Source of the DNA: Brenneria goodwinii
GTDB taxonomy: Bacteria > Pseudomonadota > Gammaproteobacteria > Enterobacterales > Enterobacteriaceae
Assembly: GCF_002291445.1 (NCBI RefSeq)
Contig: NZ_CP014137.1
Coordinates: 3,534,001 to 3,598,000 of the forward strand
Direction of reading: 5' to 3'
DNA: 64,000 nucleotides
Below, one piece after another: positions 25,225 through 33,869 of the stretch. Position numbers and translations under genes: made by a program. The notes under the pieces were generated by a model. That model did no database searches. It had not been told where the DNA came from and saw nothing but the letters and a program-made list of their open reading frames with translations. Within the stretch, counting starts at the first letter, position 1; each line of letters starts with the position of its first letter.

Positions 25225-26688
25225 TCACTGTGCCTCAGGCAACACCGTAACAATCGCCCGCCGGTAAGACGTTAATGCCGGAGAGCCATTGTCCTGGCCT
25301 TCCAGAATAATGTGGAACGGCGTCGCGACCTTGACGGCTGGCGCGGTAAAACTGGTTTCCCCGCCTTCGCTATGAGACAGCTCAATCCCCGGCCCAAAGT
25401 GAAGGCCCAGCGCCGTTGCCGTCGGTTCTTTATATTGCCACCAGCGATACGTTACCCGATCGCCATCAATATCGCCGGAACCCTGGGCCGATAGTTTCAC
25501 CAACTCGCCGGATTTTACCTGCCAGGACACAATCTGGGTGCCAGGTTTGCCATTAAGCTGCAGATTCGGATTATGGTTCGCCTTTTTCACCTCTCCGGTC
25601 AGCGTCCAGTCCATTCGGGCGGCGAAGTCGTTCTGGAAAGCATCGCGCCACCGCCAGATCGTCGCCGGCGCCGTGCGGTATTTTTTCCCGTCGACGCCGA
25701 TAACTTCATCCGATGTACTGACGCGCAGCCCGTCCTCGTCATCCGGCGCGATAGCGCCATAGCGTCCGCCCCAACCGCCATATTCCGGATGTTCGGGATC
25801 GCCAAGCCCGGTACGCAGCAGATACAGGAACGAGGGCGAATCGCCTTCCATCGAATACTCCACCGCCGGATATACCGCACCCAGCGGACCTTTACGCCGG
25901 ATGTTCTCCGCCAGCCAGTCGTTATTCACCTTGCTCATGTCGCCGCCAACCGCACGTGCCGACGACATACCGATCCAAGTGGACAAGAAATATTCATTCC
26001 AGGCGTGAATACTGGTGATGTAACGCAACTGCGGGAAATTTCTACGGATCCAAGCGCCGGTATTATCCTGATCGGAAATAGCATAAACCCGAATTTTATT
26101 AATGAAAGCGTCGACTTCTGCCGGCGTCCGGCGGGCGGTCACATCATGCAGCGCCTGCGCCAGATCGACCCCGCCGCCCCACAGGGTAATCCACAAAGGG
26201 CGCGCGTCCTGTTTATCGACGGCCTGAATGATCAGTTCCGATGCCTCTGTCGATTTGCCATCGCCGACATGCGCCATGCCGAATCCCGCTCGCCCGCTGC
26301 GAACAACATTCCGTAACGCCTGAGCGGAAGGATATCCTGGCGCATGTTTTTGCAGATTGGGCAATACACGCTCATAGGCATCAATCCGTTCAAGGATCAT
26401 CGGCGTATTAACCTTGTCGCGCAGCCAGGTTGAGGTTGTCGCCACAATGCCTTCTACATCAAACTCATTGCTGTATAACAAAAACCGCACCAGAGATTGG
26501 GAATCATCCGGCTCATTACCAATATCGCTCAGAATTAAGATACGCGTTTTTTCCGCGTTCGCCGCAACCGGCGCGGCGTCCTTCTCTGTTACCGCAGCGG
26601 TTTGCGCAACGGAAAATGCGGGAGCATACGCCGCCATCAGACAGGCGCTCAATGAAATTGATTTAATATATTTGGCTGATAAAAACAT
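25225..26688 (-). CDS. Exported Sde182/DUF1593 nucleoside-hydrolase-like protein
   Basis: A 487-residue protein with a signal peptide (about 1-29). The N-terminal domain resembles the nucleoside-hydrolase fold of the DUF1593 (Sde182-like) family: SDIGNEPDD at 54-62 resembles the calcium-binding aspartate motif of nucleoside hydrolases. LWITLWGGGVDLAQAL follows, as does VEYSMEGDSPSFLYLL. The C-terminal part (about 390-487; GSGDIDGDRVTYRWWQY) looks like a beta-sandwich domain. A founding member of the family was described as cellulose-binding; the reaction is not known. It starts 12 bases after the porin stop, with AGGGGA, so it is cotranscribed with bglH. Confidence 0.82.
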   Translation of the reverse strand: MFLSAKYIKSISLSACLMAAYAPAFSVAQTAAVTEKDAAPVAANAEKTRILILSDIGNEPDDSQSLVRFLLYSNEFDVEGIVATTSTWLRDKVNTPMILERIDAYERVLPNLQKHAPGYPSAQALRNVVRSGRAGFGMAHVGDGKSTEASELIIQAVDKQDARPLWITLWGGGVDLAQALHDVTARRTPAEVDAFINKIRVYAISDQDNTGAWIRRNFPQLRYITSIHAWNEYFLSTWIGMSSARAVGGDMSKVNNDWLAENIRRKGPLGAVYPAVEYSMEGDSPSFLYLLRTGLGDPEHPEYGGWGGRYGAIAPDDEDGLRVSTSDEVIGVDGKKYRTAPATIWRWRDAFQNDFAARMDWTLTGEVKKANHNPNLQLNGKPGTQIVSWQVKSGELVKLSAQGSGDIDGDRVTYRWWQYKEPTATALGLHFGPGIELSHSEGGETSFTAPAVKVATPFHIILEGQDNGSPALTSYRRAIVTVLPEAQ

Positions 26689-26700
26689 ATTTTCCCCTTA

Positions 26701-28311
26701 TCAGAAAACCACTTCAGCCTGTACGCCAAAGCTGATTTGATAATCTTTTTTATCGTTAAAACTGTGGTTATCAATTTCATTTTCCAGCGCTTTAAGATAA
26801 CTGGTGTAGAAACGGATTTCCGGACGAGATCGCAAAAGACTGGTATCTACTTTAAACGTATGCGCCAGCGTCACTTTATAACCAGATTCATCATAGTTAC
26901 TATTATTGGCGCTATTTTCCTGGATAAAGTAACCAAGCTCCAGCGCCGTTTGATTTGTTTTATCCCAAATATAAGAAGGACGAATCACCGCCCGAATGGT
27001 TTCAAAATCGGTGTGCGCCCCGGTATTGACTGAATAAAGATCGCTGCCGCGGCCATATACCAACGAATGCGCCATAATAACATCATCACGCAGGAATATT
27101 TCCCCTTGATTAACCAATCGCCAGCCGATACCGCCGCTGTGAATACCATAATAAGAACTGTTATAGTCAAAATCAGGGTTAGCCCCCGAAATATTCATAA
27201 ATTGACTGGCCAAAGAGTTATTGGCGACTTGCGCGGTCAGTTCATTAAATCCGCCCAACAAAGGATGACGTAAAATAGCCTGGCTCATCCACGACGATTT
27301 TACTTTATAGTCATCACCGGAGGCCTGCGCGGCTTTTTGCTCATCGGTCTGGTTAGCGAATGCGTATTTTGCGCCGACTTCCAGTGAAAGATCTTTGCTC
27401 AGCGGAATATCTTTATATCTAACCTCGGCAATATTGACATTAACCTGGGTCGTATCGCTACATATCGACGTACCACAAACCGTGCTGTAATTATCGATAT
27501 CATTACGCGTCAACGCCATACTTAATGAACCAACGGGAAGCTGCCAGTTTTCAATACCCAGGCCCGTACCGGAAAGTGTCCGGTCGCTTTTCCAGTCCAG
27601 CATCTGAATTTCATATTGCGGCAGGGTATGTTTACCGATCCAGAATTTCGCTTCCGGCGCAAACGGCAGAAAACCGGTCGTTTCAACAAACAGTTTGCTG
27701 AGTTTCCCCATGCCGCCGCCGGCCATTCCTTTGTCAAACGTTTCATTACTTTGAGATAATCCTAAATCCCCTTCAAACTGTACGTTCGCCCAAATCGATT
27801 TATTACCTTCCTGCCAGGCGCGTTTTTTTAATGACAGGTTATACCATCCGTCATATTCATTACCGAAGCGCCCGAGCGATCCCACCGCCCAGGATTTAGG
27901 ACCGCCATTGGTTGTCGAAGCATATCCGGTGCGGAAATAACCCGAATATTTAAAACCGGTATCATCCTGAACATATTGGCTGATCTTTTTCAGCGTCGAT
28001 TCCGAAAGCTCCGGCTCACTTTGATTCGCGGTTGGTTTTACTAACGCCGAGGTAGCCGATAAATGTCCATCCGCCGCCGCGATCTCTTGTGATTTCACCG
28101 CTGACAGCTGCCTGGTTTTTTCCTTTTCCTCATAGGCATGTAATTTTTCCTGAGTAGCCCGCAACTGCTCTTCCAGCAGCGTCATCCTCTGTTCAAGCGT
28201 TAATGTCTGAGCGATAACATCCGGAGCGACGCCATAACAGGATAACAGCATTAAAACGATCGCTTTCTTTCGGAATGTCCGATGTTTTTTCTTCACTATT
28301 TTATTCCCCAT
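26701..28311 (-). CDS. bglH: Carbohydrate outer-membrane porin, LamB/BglH type
   Basis: A 536-residue LamB-family porin for beta-glucosides, closely resembling E. coli BglH (for example GGPKSWAVGSLGRFGNEYDG and SRPEIRFYTSYLKALENEID). After the signal peptide comes a short coiled-coil region (LTLEQRMTLLEEQLRATQE), typical of the ScrY/BglH subgroup, then the 18-strand barrel ending in aromatic F. ATG at 28311 (MGNKIVKKKHRTF) gives an acceptable, long-n-region signal peptide cut near IAQ; an upstream ATG at 28377 is possible. A RAT-terminator leader separates it from bglF. Confidence 0.92.
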   Translation of the reverse strand: MGNKIVKKKHRTFRKKAIVLMLLSCYGVAPDVIAQTLTLEQRMTLLEEQLRATQEKLHAYEEKEKTRQLSAVKSQEIAAADGHLSATSALVKPTANQSEPELSESTLKKISQYVQDDTGFKYSGYFRTGYASTTNGGPKSWAVGSLGRFGNEYDGWYNLSLKKRAWQEGNKSIWANVQFEGDLGLSQSNETFDKGMAGGGMGKLSKLFVETTGFLPFAPEAKFWIGKHTLPQYEIQMLDWKSDRTLSGTGLGIENWQLPVGSLSMALTRNDIDNYSTVCGTSICSDTTQVNVNIAEVRYKDIPLSKDLSLEVGAKYAFANQTDEQKAAQASGDDYKVKSSWMSQAILRHPLLGGFNELTAQVANNSLASQFMNISGANPDFDYNSSYYGIHSGGIGWRLVNQGEIFLRDDVIMAHSLVYGRGSDLYSVNTGAHTDFETIRAVIRPSYIWDKTNQTALELGYFIQENSANNSNYDESGYKVTLAHTFKVDTSLLRSRPEIRFYTSYLKALENEIDNHSFNDKKDYQISFGVQAEVVF

Positions 28312-28408
28312 TAATATTGACGACCTTATCCTGATCGTACTTTTTGGTGATATATCCCTGGTGTGGCTAAAAATCATAATGATGTGTTCATATTCCTGTT
28401 ATCCAGAT

Positions 28409-28461
28409 AAAAAAAACCTGCCTTGCCAGCTGGATAAAAATCCAGCCCGGCAAGACAGGTT
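28409..28461 (-). terminator. Leader terminator between bglF and bglH
   Basis: A long, nearly perfect hairpin: on the minus strand AAACCTGTCTTGCC pairs with GGCAAGGCAGGTTT, with an inner CTGGAT/ATCCAG stem, and eight T residues follow. Its left arm overlaps the 3' end of the RAT at 28458-28487. Confidence 0.9.
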
Positions 28462-28487
28462 TCGCCTGAATTAAATCAGTTACGTCC
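28458..28487 (-). promoter_or_regulatory. RAT-like antiterminator target in the bglH leader
   Basis: A 30-nt element that starts GGACGTAACTGA and ends TCAGGCGAAACC. It is the closest of the three to the E. coli bgl RAT (GGATTGTTACTG...CAGGCAAAACC). GG/CC closes the base and CTGA/TCAG forms the upper stem. Its last bases are shared with the terminator stem, so bound antiterminator would block the terminator. Confidence 0.85.
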
Positions 28488-28703
28488 TAAGTCTTATTTA
28501 AATCACTATATTTATACTTGATTATTAATTCAACTTTTACAATTTCTAAACGTGAGCAACATCACCTTAAAATATTTTATAAACGACCCATTATTTATTA
28601 AAATTCAGCCGATTGATAGCGCCGATAATCAATAGCGCTTTCACCATATTTAATATTTAGGTCATATTTTGCAATCGTCAAAATATCCCTAATGTATGTG
28701 ATA

Positions 28704-30629
28704 TTATGCCAGTGCAATAATAGTATCGCCGACTTTTTGATAACGTTCGGTACTGAGACTGAATATCCGGTAATCATCCGCGTTAGTGACAACAATAGGC
28801 GTCACGGTGTCATAACCGGCTTTCGTTATCTCATCGAGGTCAAATTCAAGCAGCAGTTGCCCTTTCTTCACCTCATCGCCTTCCGCCACCCGCATGTGGT
28901 AATACCGGCCTTCCAACTGCACCGTATCGATACCGACATGGATCAGGATTTCCGCCCCCGCGAATGAGCGGATGCCAATCGCATGGCCGCTGGCGAACGT
29001 GCTGACGATTTGCCCGTCGACTGGCGAATAGATGCGCCCTTCCTGCGGCTGGATAGCCACGCCCGGGCCGACGACGCCGGAGGAAAACACTTTATCGTTA
29101 ACGTCCTCCAGCGGGATCAGTTCGCCTTCCGTCGGGGAACCAATACGTTCGCCGGATGCGGGCACATCCTTCAGATTCACTACGTTGCTCCGCGCGCCGT
29201 CGGATGTGGCGCGTGATGCCGAAGCGGCGGAAGATGAAGATGCGGCAGACGGCGCCGGCGTTTGCGCGGCGGCTGGCGCGGTCGGTTCATCAAATCCGAC
29301 AACCATGGTTAAAATCAAGCTGGCGACAAAAGCGATGACGCAACCGATGATAAAGCCCAGGAAGCCCTCGCCGTAGAAAATAGGCAGCGTCAACAAACCG
29401 GGCATCCCCATGGAGATCGCCGAACTCTTCGCATAGCCCGCCACCGCGCCGCCCATGGCCGCCGCGATCACCGCGCAGACAAACGGTTTTTTCAGCTTCA
29501 AGGTGACGCCGTACACGCCGGGCTCGGTGATGCCGAACAGCGAGGCGATAAAAGTACTGCCCGCCAGCGCCTTGAGTTTTTTGTCCCTGGTGCGCAGCAT
29601 AACGCCCAACAATGCCCCGGACTGAGCAAAGACCGATGGGCTGGACGCGGCTTTGAGATAGCTCTGCCCCATGACGGAAATATCATTGATGAAGACGGTG
29701 ACAAATCCCCAATGCACGCCGAAAATCACCAAAATCTGCCACGCGGCGGCAATCAACGCACCGGCGAGAATCGGGTTGAAGCTATAAATTTTCACAAACA
29801 GCGATGCGATGACTTCGCTGGCCGAAATGCCGATCGGCCCGATGGTCATCAGCGTTAACGGCACCATCAGCGCCAACAGGAAGAATGGCGTCAGAATATT
29901 GCGCACGCTCTCATGAATATGACGATTCAGGAAACGTTCGATATACGACATCAACCATACGCTGAAAATAATCGGGATCACCGATGACGTATATTTCATC
30001 ATCACCACGGGCAAACCAAAGAAAGTGACGGGTTCGCCGGCATCGAACAACCCCTGAATCGTGGGGTAGACCAACGCGCCGGCAATGGATACCGCCACAA
30101 AGATATTGGTTTCAAACTTGCGTGCGGAGGTAATGGCCAACAACATTGGCAGGAAGTAGAACAGACTGTCGGAAGCCGCGTGCAAAATAACGTAGGTGCT
30201 CTCCTTGTTGTTCAACCACCCAAACGCGATAGCGATAGCCAGCACGCCTTTCAGTACCCCGGCTGCCGCCATCGCGCCCAGCAAAGGGGTAAAAATCCCC
30301 GCCACCAAATCAATCAGCCGCCCCATGAACGAAACGCCTTTTTCCGATTCAGCCGCCGGACGTTGATTACCGCCGTCTTCAAGCAATCCTGAAATCGGAC
30401 CAAAGGCGCGATAGACTTCCGGCACCCGGTTACCAATGACCACCTGCAACTGCCCCGACCCATTGACCACCGTAATAACGCCTTCCAATGCTTCCAACGC
30501 GGCCAAATCTACCTTTGCGTTATCCACGATCTTAAAGCGCAAGCGCGTTGCACAATGGACCAGAGTAGAAACGTTCGCTTCTCCCCCGACCAACCTCAAA
30601 ATATTTTCTGCTAGCACGTTGCTATTCAT
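28704..30629 (-). CDS. bglF: Beta-glucoside PTS permease, EIIBCA
   Basis: A 641-residue three-domain enzyme II that imports and phosphorylates beta-glucosides. The EIIB domain (about 1-90) has the phosphocysteine C26 in LVHCATRLRF. EIIC (about 105-470) has some ten membrane segments. An Ala/Ser-rich linker (about 475-510) leads to EIIA, with the phosphohistidine near 564 in ILIHVGIDTV. ATG at 30629 (MNSNVLAENILRLVGG) is the family start. In E. coli BglF also phosphorylates the antiterminator BglG; here no BglG gene is adjacent. The leader carries a RAT and terminator. Confidence 0.95.
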   Translation of the reverse strand: MNSNVLAENILRLVGGEANVSTLVHCATRLRFKIVDNAKVDLAALEALEGVITVVNGSGQLQVVIGNRVPEVYRAFGPISGLLEDGGNQRPAAESEKGVSFMGRLIDLVAGIFTPLLGAMAAAGVLKGVLAIAIAFGWLNNKESTYVILHAASDSLFYFLPMLLAITSARKFETNIFVAVSIAGALVYPTIQGLFDAGEPVTFFGLPVVMMKYTSSVIPIIFSVWLMSYIERFLNRHIHESVRNILTPFFLLALMVPLTLMTIGPIGISASEVIASLFVKIYSFNPILAGALIAAAWQILVIFGVHWGFVTVFINDISVMGQSYLKAASSPSVFAQSGALLGVMLRTRDKKLKALAGSTFIASLFGITEPGVYGVTLKLKKPFVCAVIAAAMGGAVAGYAKSSAISMGMPGLLTLPIFYGEGFLGFIIGCVIAFVASLILTMVVGFDEPTAPAAAQTPAPSAASSSSAASASRATSDGARSNVVNLKDVPASGERIGSPTEGELIPLEDVNDKVFSSGVVGPGVAIQPQEGRIYSPVDGQIVSTFASGHAIGIRSFAGAEILIHVGIDTVQLEGRYYHMRVAEGDEVKKGQLLLEFDLDEITKAGYDTVTPIVVTNADDYRIFSLSTERYQKVGDTIIALA

Positions 30630-30720
30630 AATGACACTTTCCCGTTTCGTAAATGGCTGCAATTGCCTTATACAATCCACATCACCTTGCTTGCGTCCGC
30701 TGGCCAGCAGAAAAAAAAGC

Positions 30721-30769
30721 AAAAAAAAACCTGGATAAATCAGTGTGTGGCACACTGTTTTATCCAGGT
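30721..30769 (-). terminator. Leader terminator upstream of bglF
   Basis: On the minus strand ACCTGGATAAA pairs with TTTATCCAGGT, with an inner CAGTGTG/CACACTG stem, followed by a run of ten T residues. It lies about 90 bases before bglF and overlaps the RAT at 30767-30796. Confidence 0.9.
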
Positions 30770-30796
30770 CTCGCCCAGAAAACTCTGGTGGCGTCC
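30767..30796 (-). promoter_or_regulatory. RAT-like antiterminator target in the bglF leader
   Basis: A 30-nt element with GGACGCCAC, stem CAGA/TCTG around GTTT, then GGCGAGACC. Length and ends match the bglH element. The terminal GACC is also the start of the terminator stem. Confidence 0.8.
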
Positions 30797-30844
30797 TTTG
30801 CGCTATTTCTAGCAAGTCAACGCTGAGAAAGCTACTGTTACGTT

Positions 30845-30970
30845 TTATTCTGTGAAAAGCATCACTAAATTTTTGCTAACGAGCCGACCGTCAGCCAGAA
30901 TGACGGCGCGTTTCCCTCGCCCGATCGGGGCAATGGCAATCTGGTCGCGCCGAGATAATGAAAGAACCAC
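30845..30970 (-). CDS. Possible 41-aa leader ORF upstream of bglF
   Basis: A GTG-started frame with a fair ribosome site (GGAGAGG, six bases before GTG) encodes about 41 residues (VLSLSRRDQIAIAPIGRGKR at the start). It ends 48 bases before the RAT of bglF. I do not recognise it. It may be a leader peptide, a remnant of an older gene, or chance. It occupies the otherwise empty part of the 411-base gap between bglF and the DUF305 gene. Confidence 0.25.
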   Translation of the reverse strand: MVLSLSRRDQIAIAPIGRGKRAVILADGRLVSKNLVMLFTE

Positions 30971-31040
30971 GATTATCCTCTCCAGGCGCCAATCCGCCGG
31001 GACGTTTTATGCGGCGGCGATGCCCGTAAGCGACGTATGA

Positions 31041-31403
31041 TTATGGTTGCTCATGCTTTTTCAGCCATGCCTGCATCTGGTCGATCTCCGGCTGCTGAGC
31101 GCTGATAATCTCTTCCGCCAGTTTCCGCAATTCCGGATCCTTGCCGTACTGCAATTCCGTTTTAGCCATATCAATCGCGCCTTGATGATGGGCTATCATC
31201 CCTTTGGCGAAGGCGACGTCGGGATCGCTGGACTGCATTCCTTCCTGCATCCGGGCGTGCATCTGATCCATACCCTGCATATAAGCTTGCTGCGACTCGC
31301 TTGGATCCGCAACATGGTGGCCGCTGTGCGCGCCGTCAGCGGCAAAAACGGATACGGAGGCCAACAGGCTGCCGACCATCAGTAAATATCTTTTCTTCAT
31401 CAT
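31041..31403 (-). CDS. Periplasmic DUF305 protein
   Basis: A 120-residue exported protein with a signal peptide (about 1-21, cut after VFA) and one DUF305 domain with ferritin-like helices. The hallmark FAKGMIAHHQGAIDMAKTEL is at about 65-84. His and Met residues (HSGHH after the signal peptide; MDQMHARMQEGM) suggest metal binding; some relatives are linked to copper, but the function is not established. The second ATG (31400) has better spacing to AGGAGG than the first. It lies between the beta-glucoside locus and spy. Confidence 0.85.
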   Translation of the reverse strand: MMKKRYLLMVGSLLASVSVFAADGAHSGHHVADPSESQQAYMQGMDQMHARMQEGMQSSDPDVAFAKGMIAHHQGAIDMAKTELQYGKDPELRKLAEEIISAQQPEIDQMQAWLKKHEQP

Positions 31404-31495
31404 TACCTCCTCTCAATCCCGTTATACCATCCGCTTCAAGGTAAACGTTCCCCTTGGGGCAAGGTCAAGCGTACCGGCGCAAAAAGTATCCATAG

Positions 31496-31558
31496 AAAAA
31501 CCGCCGGACCTATCCACCACGATGATAAACATCGGCGATGGATAAATCCGGCGGTCTT
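31496..31558 (-). terminator. Terminator after spy
   Basis: ACCGCCGGA pairs with TCCGGCGGT, with an inner TATCCA/TGGATA pairing. On the minus strand TTTTTC follows. It lies directly after the spy stop and before the DUF305 gene. Confidence 0.75.
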
Positions 31559-31574
31559 AAAGACGCGTTATTGC

Positions 31575-32057
31575 TTATTCAGCCGCTGCCGGTTTGTTGT
31601 CGGATTTTGGCGATTGCGTCAAACGTTTTTCAAAATTGTCGTTGTACTGTTTTTTCTGCTCAGCCGTCAGGATGTTATAAATCTTGTTCTGCGTTTCCAA
31701 ACTATTCAGCCGCATGGTTTTATGAGCAGCATCGGCTTTCTCCAGTTGCGCCTGGGCTTTTGCCGTATCGAAAGCGTCGGATATCACCAGATTATGCATT
31801 TCGCGACGTTCGTCTTGCATTACTTTGCGCATATTGTCGTGAGATGCCTTCACAATCTCTTTAACCTGCTGTTTCTGCGCATCGGTCAGATTCAGACCTT
31901 TCAACATCATTTCATGATGCATGCCGCGAGGCGCGCGTTGCCCCTCTTTTGCCATTCTCATTTCATGCTGGCCTTTTGGCGCATCATTAGCGTGAGCGAT
32001 ACCCGCCGTCCCCAACGCCAATGAAGAGGCGATCAGAAGTGTGGTTAATTTACGCAT
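31575..32057 (-). CDS. spy: Periplasmic chaperone Spy
   Basis: Spy is an ATP-independent periplasmic chaperone induced by envelope stress through Cpx and Bae in E. coli. The 160-residue protein has a signal peptide (about 1-23, cut after AHA). The two LTxxQ motifs of the Spy/CpxP family are present: NLTDAQKQQ (about 56-64) and ILTAEQKKQ (about 130-138), in an all-helical cradle. MRKLTTLLIASSLALG and ETQNKIYNIL are nearly the E. coli sequence. A monocistronic gene with its own terminator. Confidence 0.93.
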   Translation of the reverse strand: MRKLTTLLIASSLALGTAGIAHANDAPKGQHEMRMAKEGQRAPRGMHHEMMLKGLNLTDAQKQQVKEIVKASHDNMRKVMQDERREMHNLVISDAFDTAKAQAQLEKADAAHKTMRLNSLETQNKIYNILTAEQKKQYNDNFEKRLTQSPKSDNKPAAAE

Positions 32058-32282
32058 AATTTATCCTTATATTGGGTTAACTCATGGACGACCATTGTCG
32101 TGCTATCGGGAAGGAGTATAGGCCTGACAGTTTCAGTTAATTAGAGTAAGGGTAAATATCTGCAAGTAATTCATTCACATTTCCGCTGAATATGAAGAAT
32201 GAGGAGAGAGTATGTAAGAAATCGACAGGATTACGTTAAATCGTACGTAACCCATCGGTCCGAACGGATCGAGACGATCAAA

Positions 32283-32579
32283 TCAAGGCAGTGAGCGGAG
32301 AAAATCTGACGCATCTTTCGCCAGCGCATCAAGATGGGCGCTGATGATTTTGACTTTATGAAGCAGCGGATTTCGTTCCGGCGAACTGTCCATCGCGTTC
32401 AGCCGATCAACAAGCTGTTTAATCTGTTCGCAAAGCTGCGCATCCCGCTGTTTGGCCTGCACCAACTGCTGCTGTAGATGTTGATAATCTCGCTGCCAGA
32501 TCTGCTGCTGTTGCTGAATGCTTCGCTCCAGATCCTGAAACGCCTCATCCAGCCGTGTCTCCAATTCTTCAATCCACAT
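32283..32579 (-). CDS. Small coiled-coil protein of unknown function
   Basis: A 98-residue soluble protein, rich in Gln (RSIQQQQQIWQRDYQHLQQQ) and predicted as coiled coil from about 5 to 65, with no signal peptide or membrane segment. AAGGAATCTCT before ATG is a good ribosome site. It lies between spy and rlmG, on the same strand as both. I do not recognise the family. Confidence 0.65.
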   Translation of the reverse strand: MWIEELETRLDEAFQDLERSIQQQQQIWQRDYQHLQQQLVQAKQRDAQLCEQIKQLVDRLNAMDSSPERNPLLHKVKIISAHLDALAKDASDFLRSLP

Positions 32580-32729
32580 AGAGATTCCTTCGCCTGATTA
32601 TCCAGCGAATTATAATGGCACTCTTCCCCAACAACAAACAATCTGGCCGCGCATTACCCTGCGTACGCCTTTGGCGCGCCGCTTAACGGCGATGACCATA
32701 ACCGGAAACGCGCCGTCCGGCATGCTGGA

Positions 32730-33869
32730 TCAACGGCTCGCCGCCGTTTTCACCGCCCGCAGCACGACAAATTTCGGGTTGCTGGCGATGACTTCACAGT
32801 TACCAAACAGACGTTTCAGTTTGTGGAAGTAATCCAGATGACGATTGCCCACAATTCGCAACGCTCCCCCGACCTCAAGGCAATGGCGGGAATCGAGGAA
32901 CATTTGCCAGGCAATATTGTCGGTAACGGCCTGCTGCTGATGGAACGGCGGATTACATAATACGGCTTGTAAACTGTCACGCCCCACGCCAGACAGGCCA
33001 TGATTAACGGCAAACCGACAGCGTTCCTCATCCTGGGGACAGTTAAGCGCAACATTCATCCGGCTGGAGGCTACCGCCATATACGATTCATCAAAGAAAC
33101 CGACGGAAGCATCCGGATTAACCGCCAGCGCCGCCAGTCCAATCACCCCGTTGCCACAGCCCAAATCGACGATTTTACCGTCGATATCCCGCGGCAGATG
33201 CTGCATAAAGAAACGGGCGCCGATATCCAATCCGCCGCGCGAAAAAACATTGGCGTAATTATGGATACGATAGCCATATTCTTCCAGTTCCCATACGGTG
33301 GTTGGTGACTGCTCACCTACCTTTAAATCCGCGACTTCACAATGGATCAGGCGCGCCTTTTTCCAGGCGAGCGATGTTTTGGTCGGCCCCAGGATGCGTT
33401 CGAACAACTGTAACGTCGACGTATGAATATCACGCGCCTTGGCGCCGGCGATAATACGCGTTTGCGGCGTGACCACCGTTCTCAACTGACGCAGCTGATA
33501 CTCCAACAGCGCCATGGTTTTGGGGATTTTGATAACCACTAACGACGGCGACTCGGGTAAGTCGGCCAGACTGTCCAACAGTTCGACGGCATCGACATTA
33601 AAGCCGTTCAATGCCAGGTTATGGCGTGTGGCCAACTGGCTCATGTAAGAATCGCTGATGCTGATCGGTGACTGGGCCTGCAGCCCACAGGCCAACGCCC
33701 CGAAGGCATCATTAAAAATCAGGCGCGGCCCAGGCGCAATCTCCATGGATGAAAGCTCTCGCAGCAGGAACTCATCCGCCGCTTCCCACGCCTGTAACGC
33801 CGTGTTATCCGCTACCTGCGGATAACGCACCAGCGTCAGATTACGCGTTTCCAGTTCGAGTTGGCTCAT
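32730..33869 (-). CDS. rlmG: 23S rRNA (guanine-1835-N2)-methyltransferase
   Basis: RlmG (YgjO) methylates N2 of G1835 in 23S rRNA. The 379-residue protein has an N-terminal degenerate methyltransferase-like domain (GAKARDIHTSTLQLFE near 145-160) and a C-terminal catalytic domain with SAM motif DLGCGNGVIGL (near 235-245) and target-base motif NPPFHQ (near 305). ATG at 33869 (MSQLELETRNL) has AGGAGGGG just upstream; the longer frame overlaps that site. It is divergent from ygjR, as in E. coli. Confidence 0.96.
   Translation of the reverse strand: MSQLELETRNLTLVRYPQVADNTALQAWEAADEFLLRELSSMEIAPGPRLIFNDAFGALACGLQAQSPISISDSYMSQLATRHNLALNGFNVDAVELLDSLADLPESPSLVVIKIPKTMALLEYQLRQLRTVVTPQTRIIAGAKARDIHTSTLQLFERILGPTKTSLAWKKARLIHCEVADLKVGEQSPTTVWELEEYGYRIHNYANVFSRGGLDIGARFFMQHLPRDIDGKIVDLGCGNGVIGLAALAVNPDASVGFFDESYMAVASSRMNVALNCPQDEERCRFAVNHGLSGVGRDSLQAVLCNPPFHQQQAVTDNIAWQMFLDSRHCLEVGGALRIVGNRHLDYFHKLKRLFGNCEVIASNPKFVVLRAVKTAASR

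Noticed and set aside
32140..32190. CpxR box (GTAA-N5-GTAA) upstream of spy
   Set aside because: Several GTAA words occur, but no pair has the required 5-base spacing.
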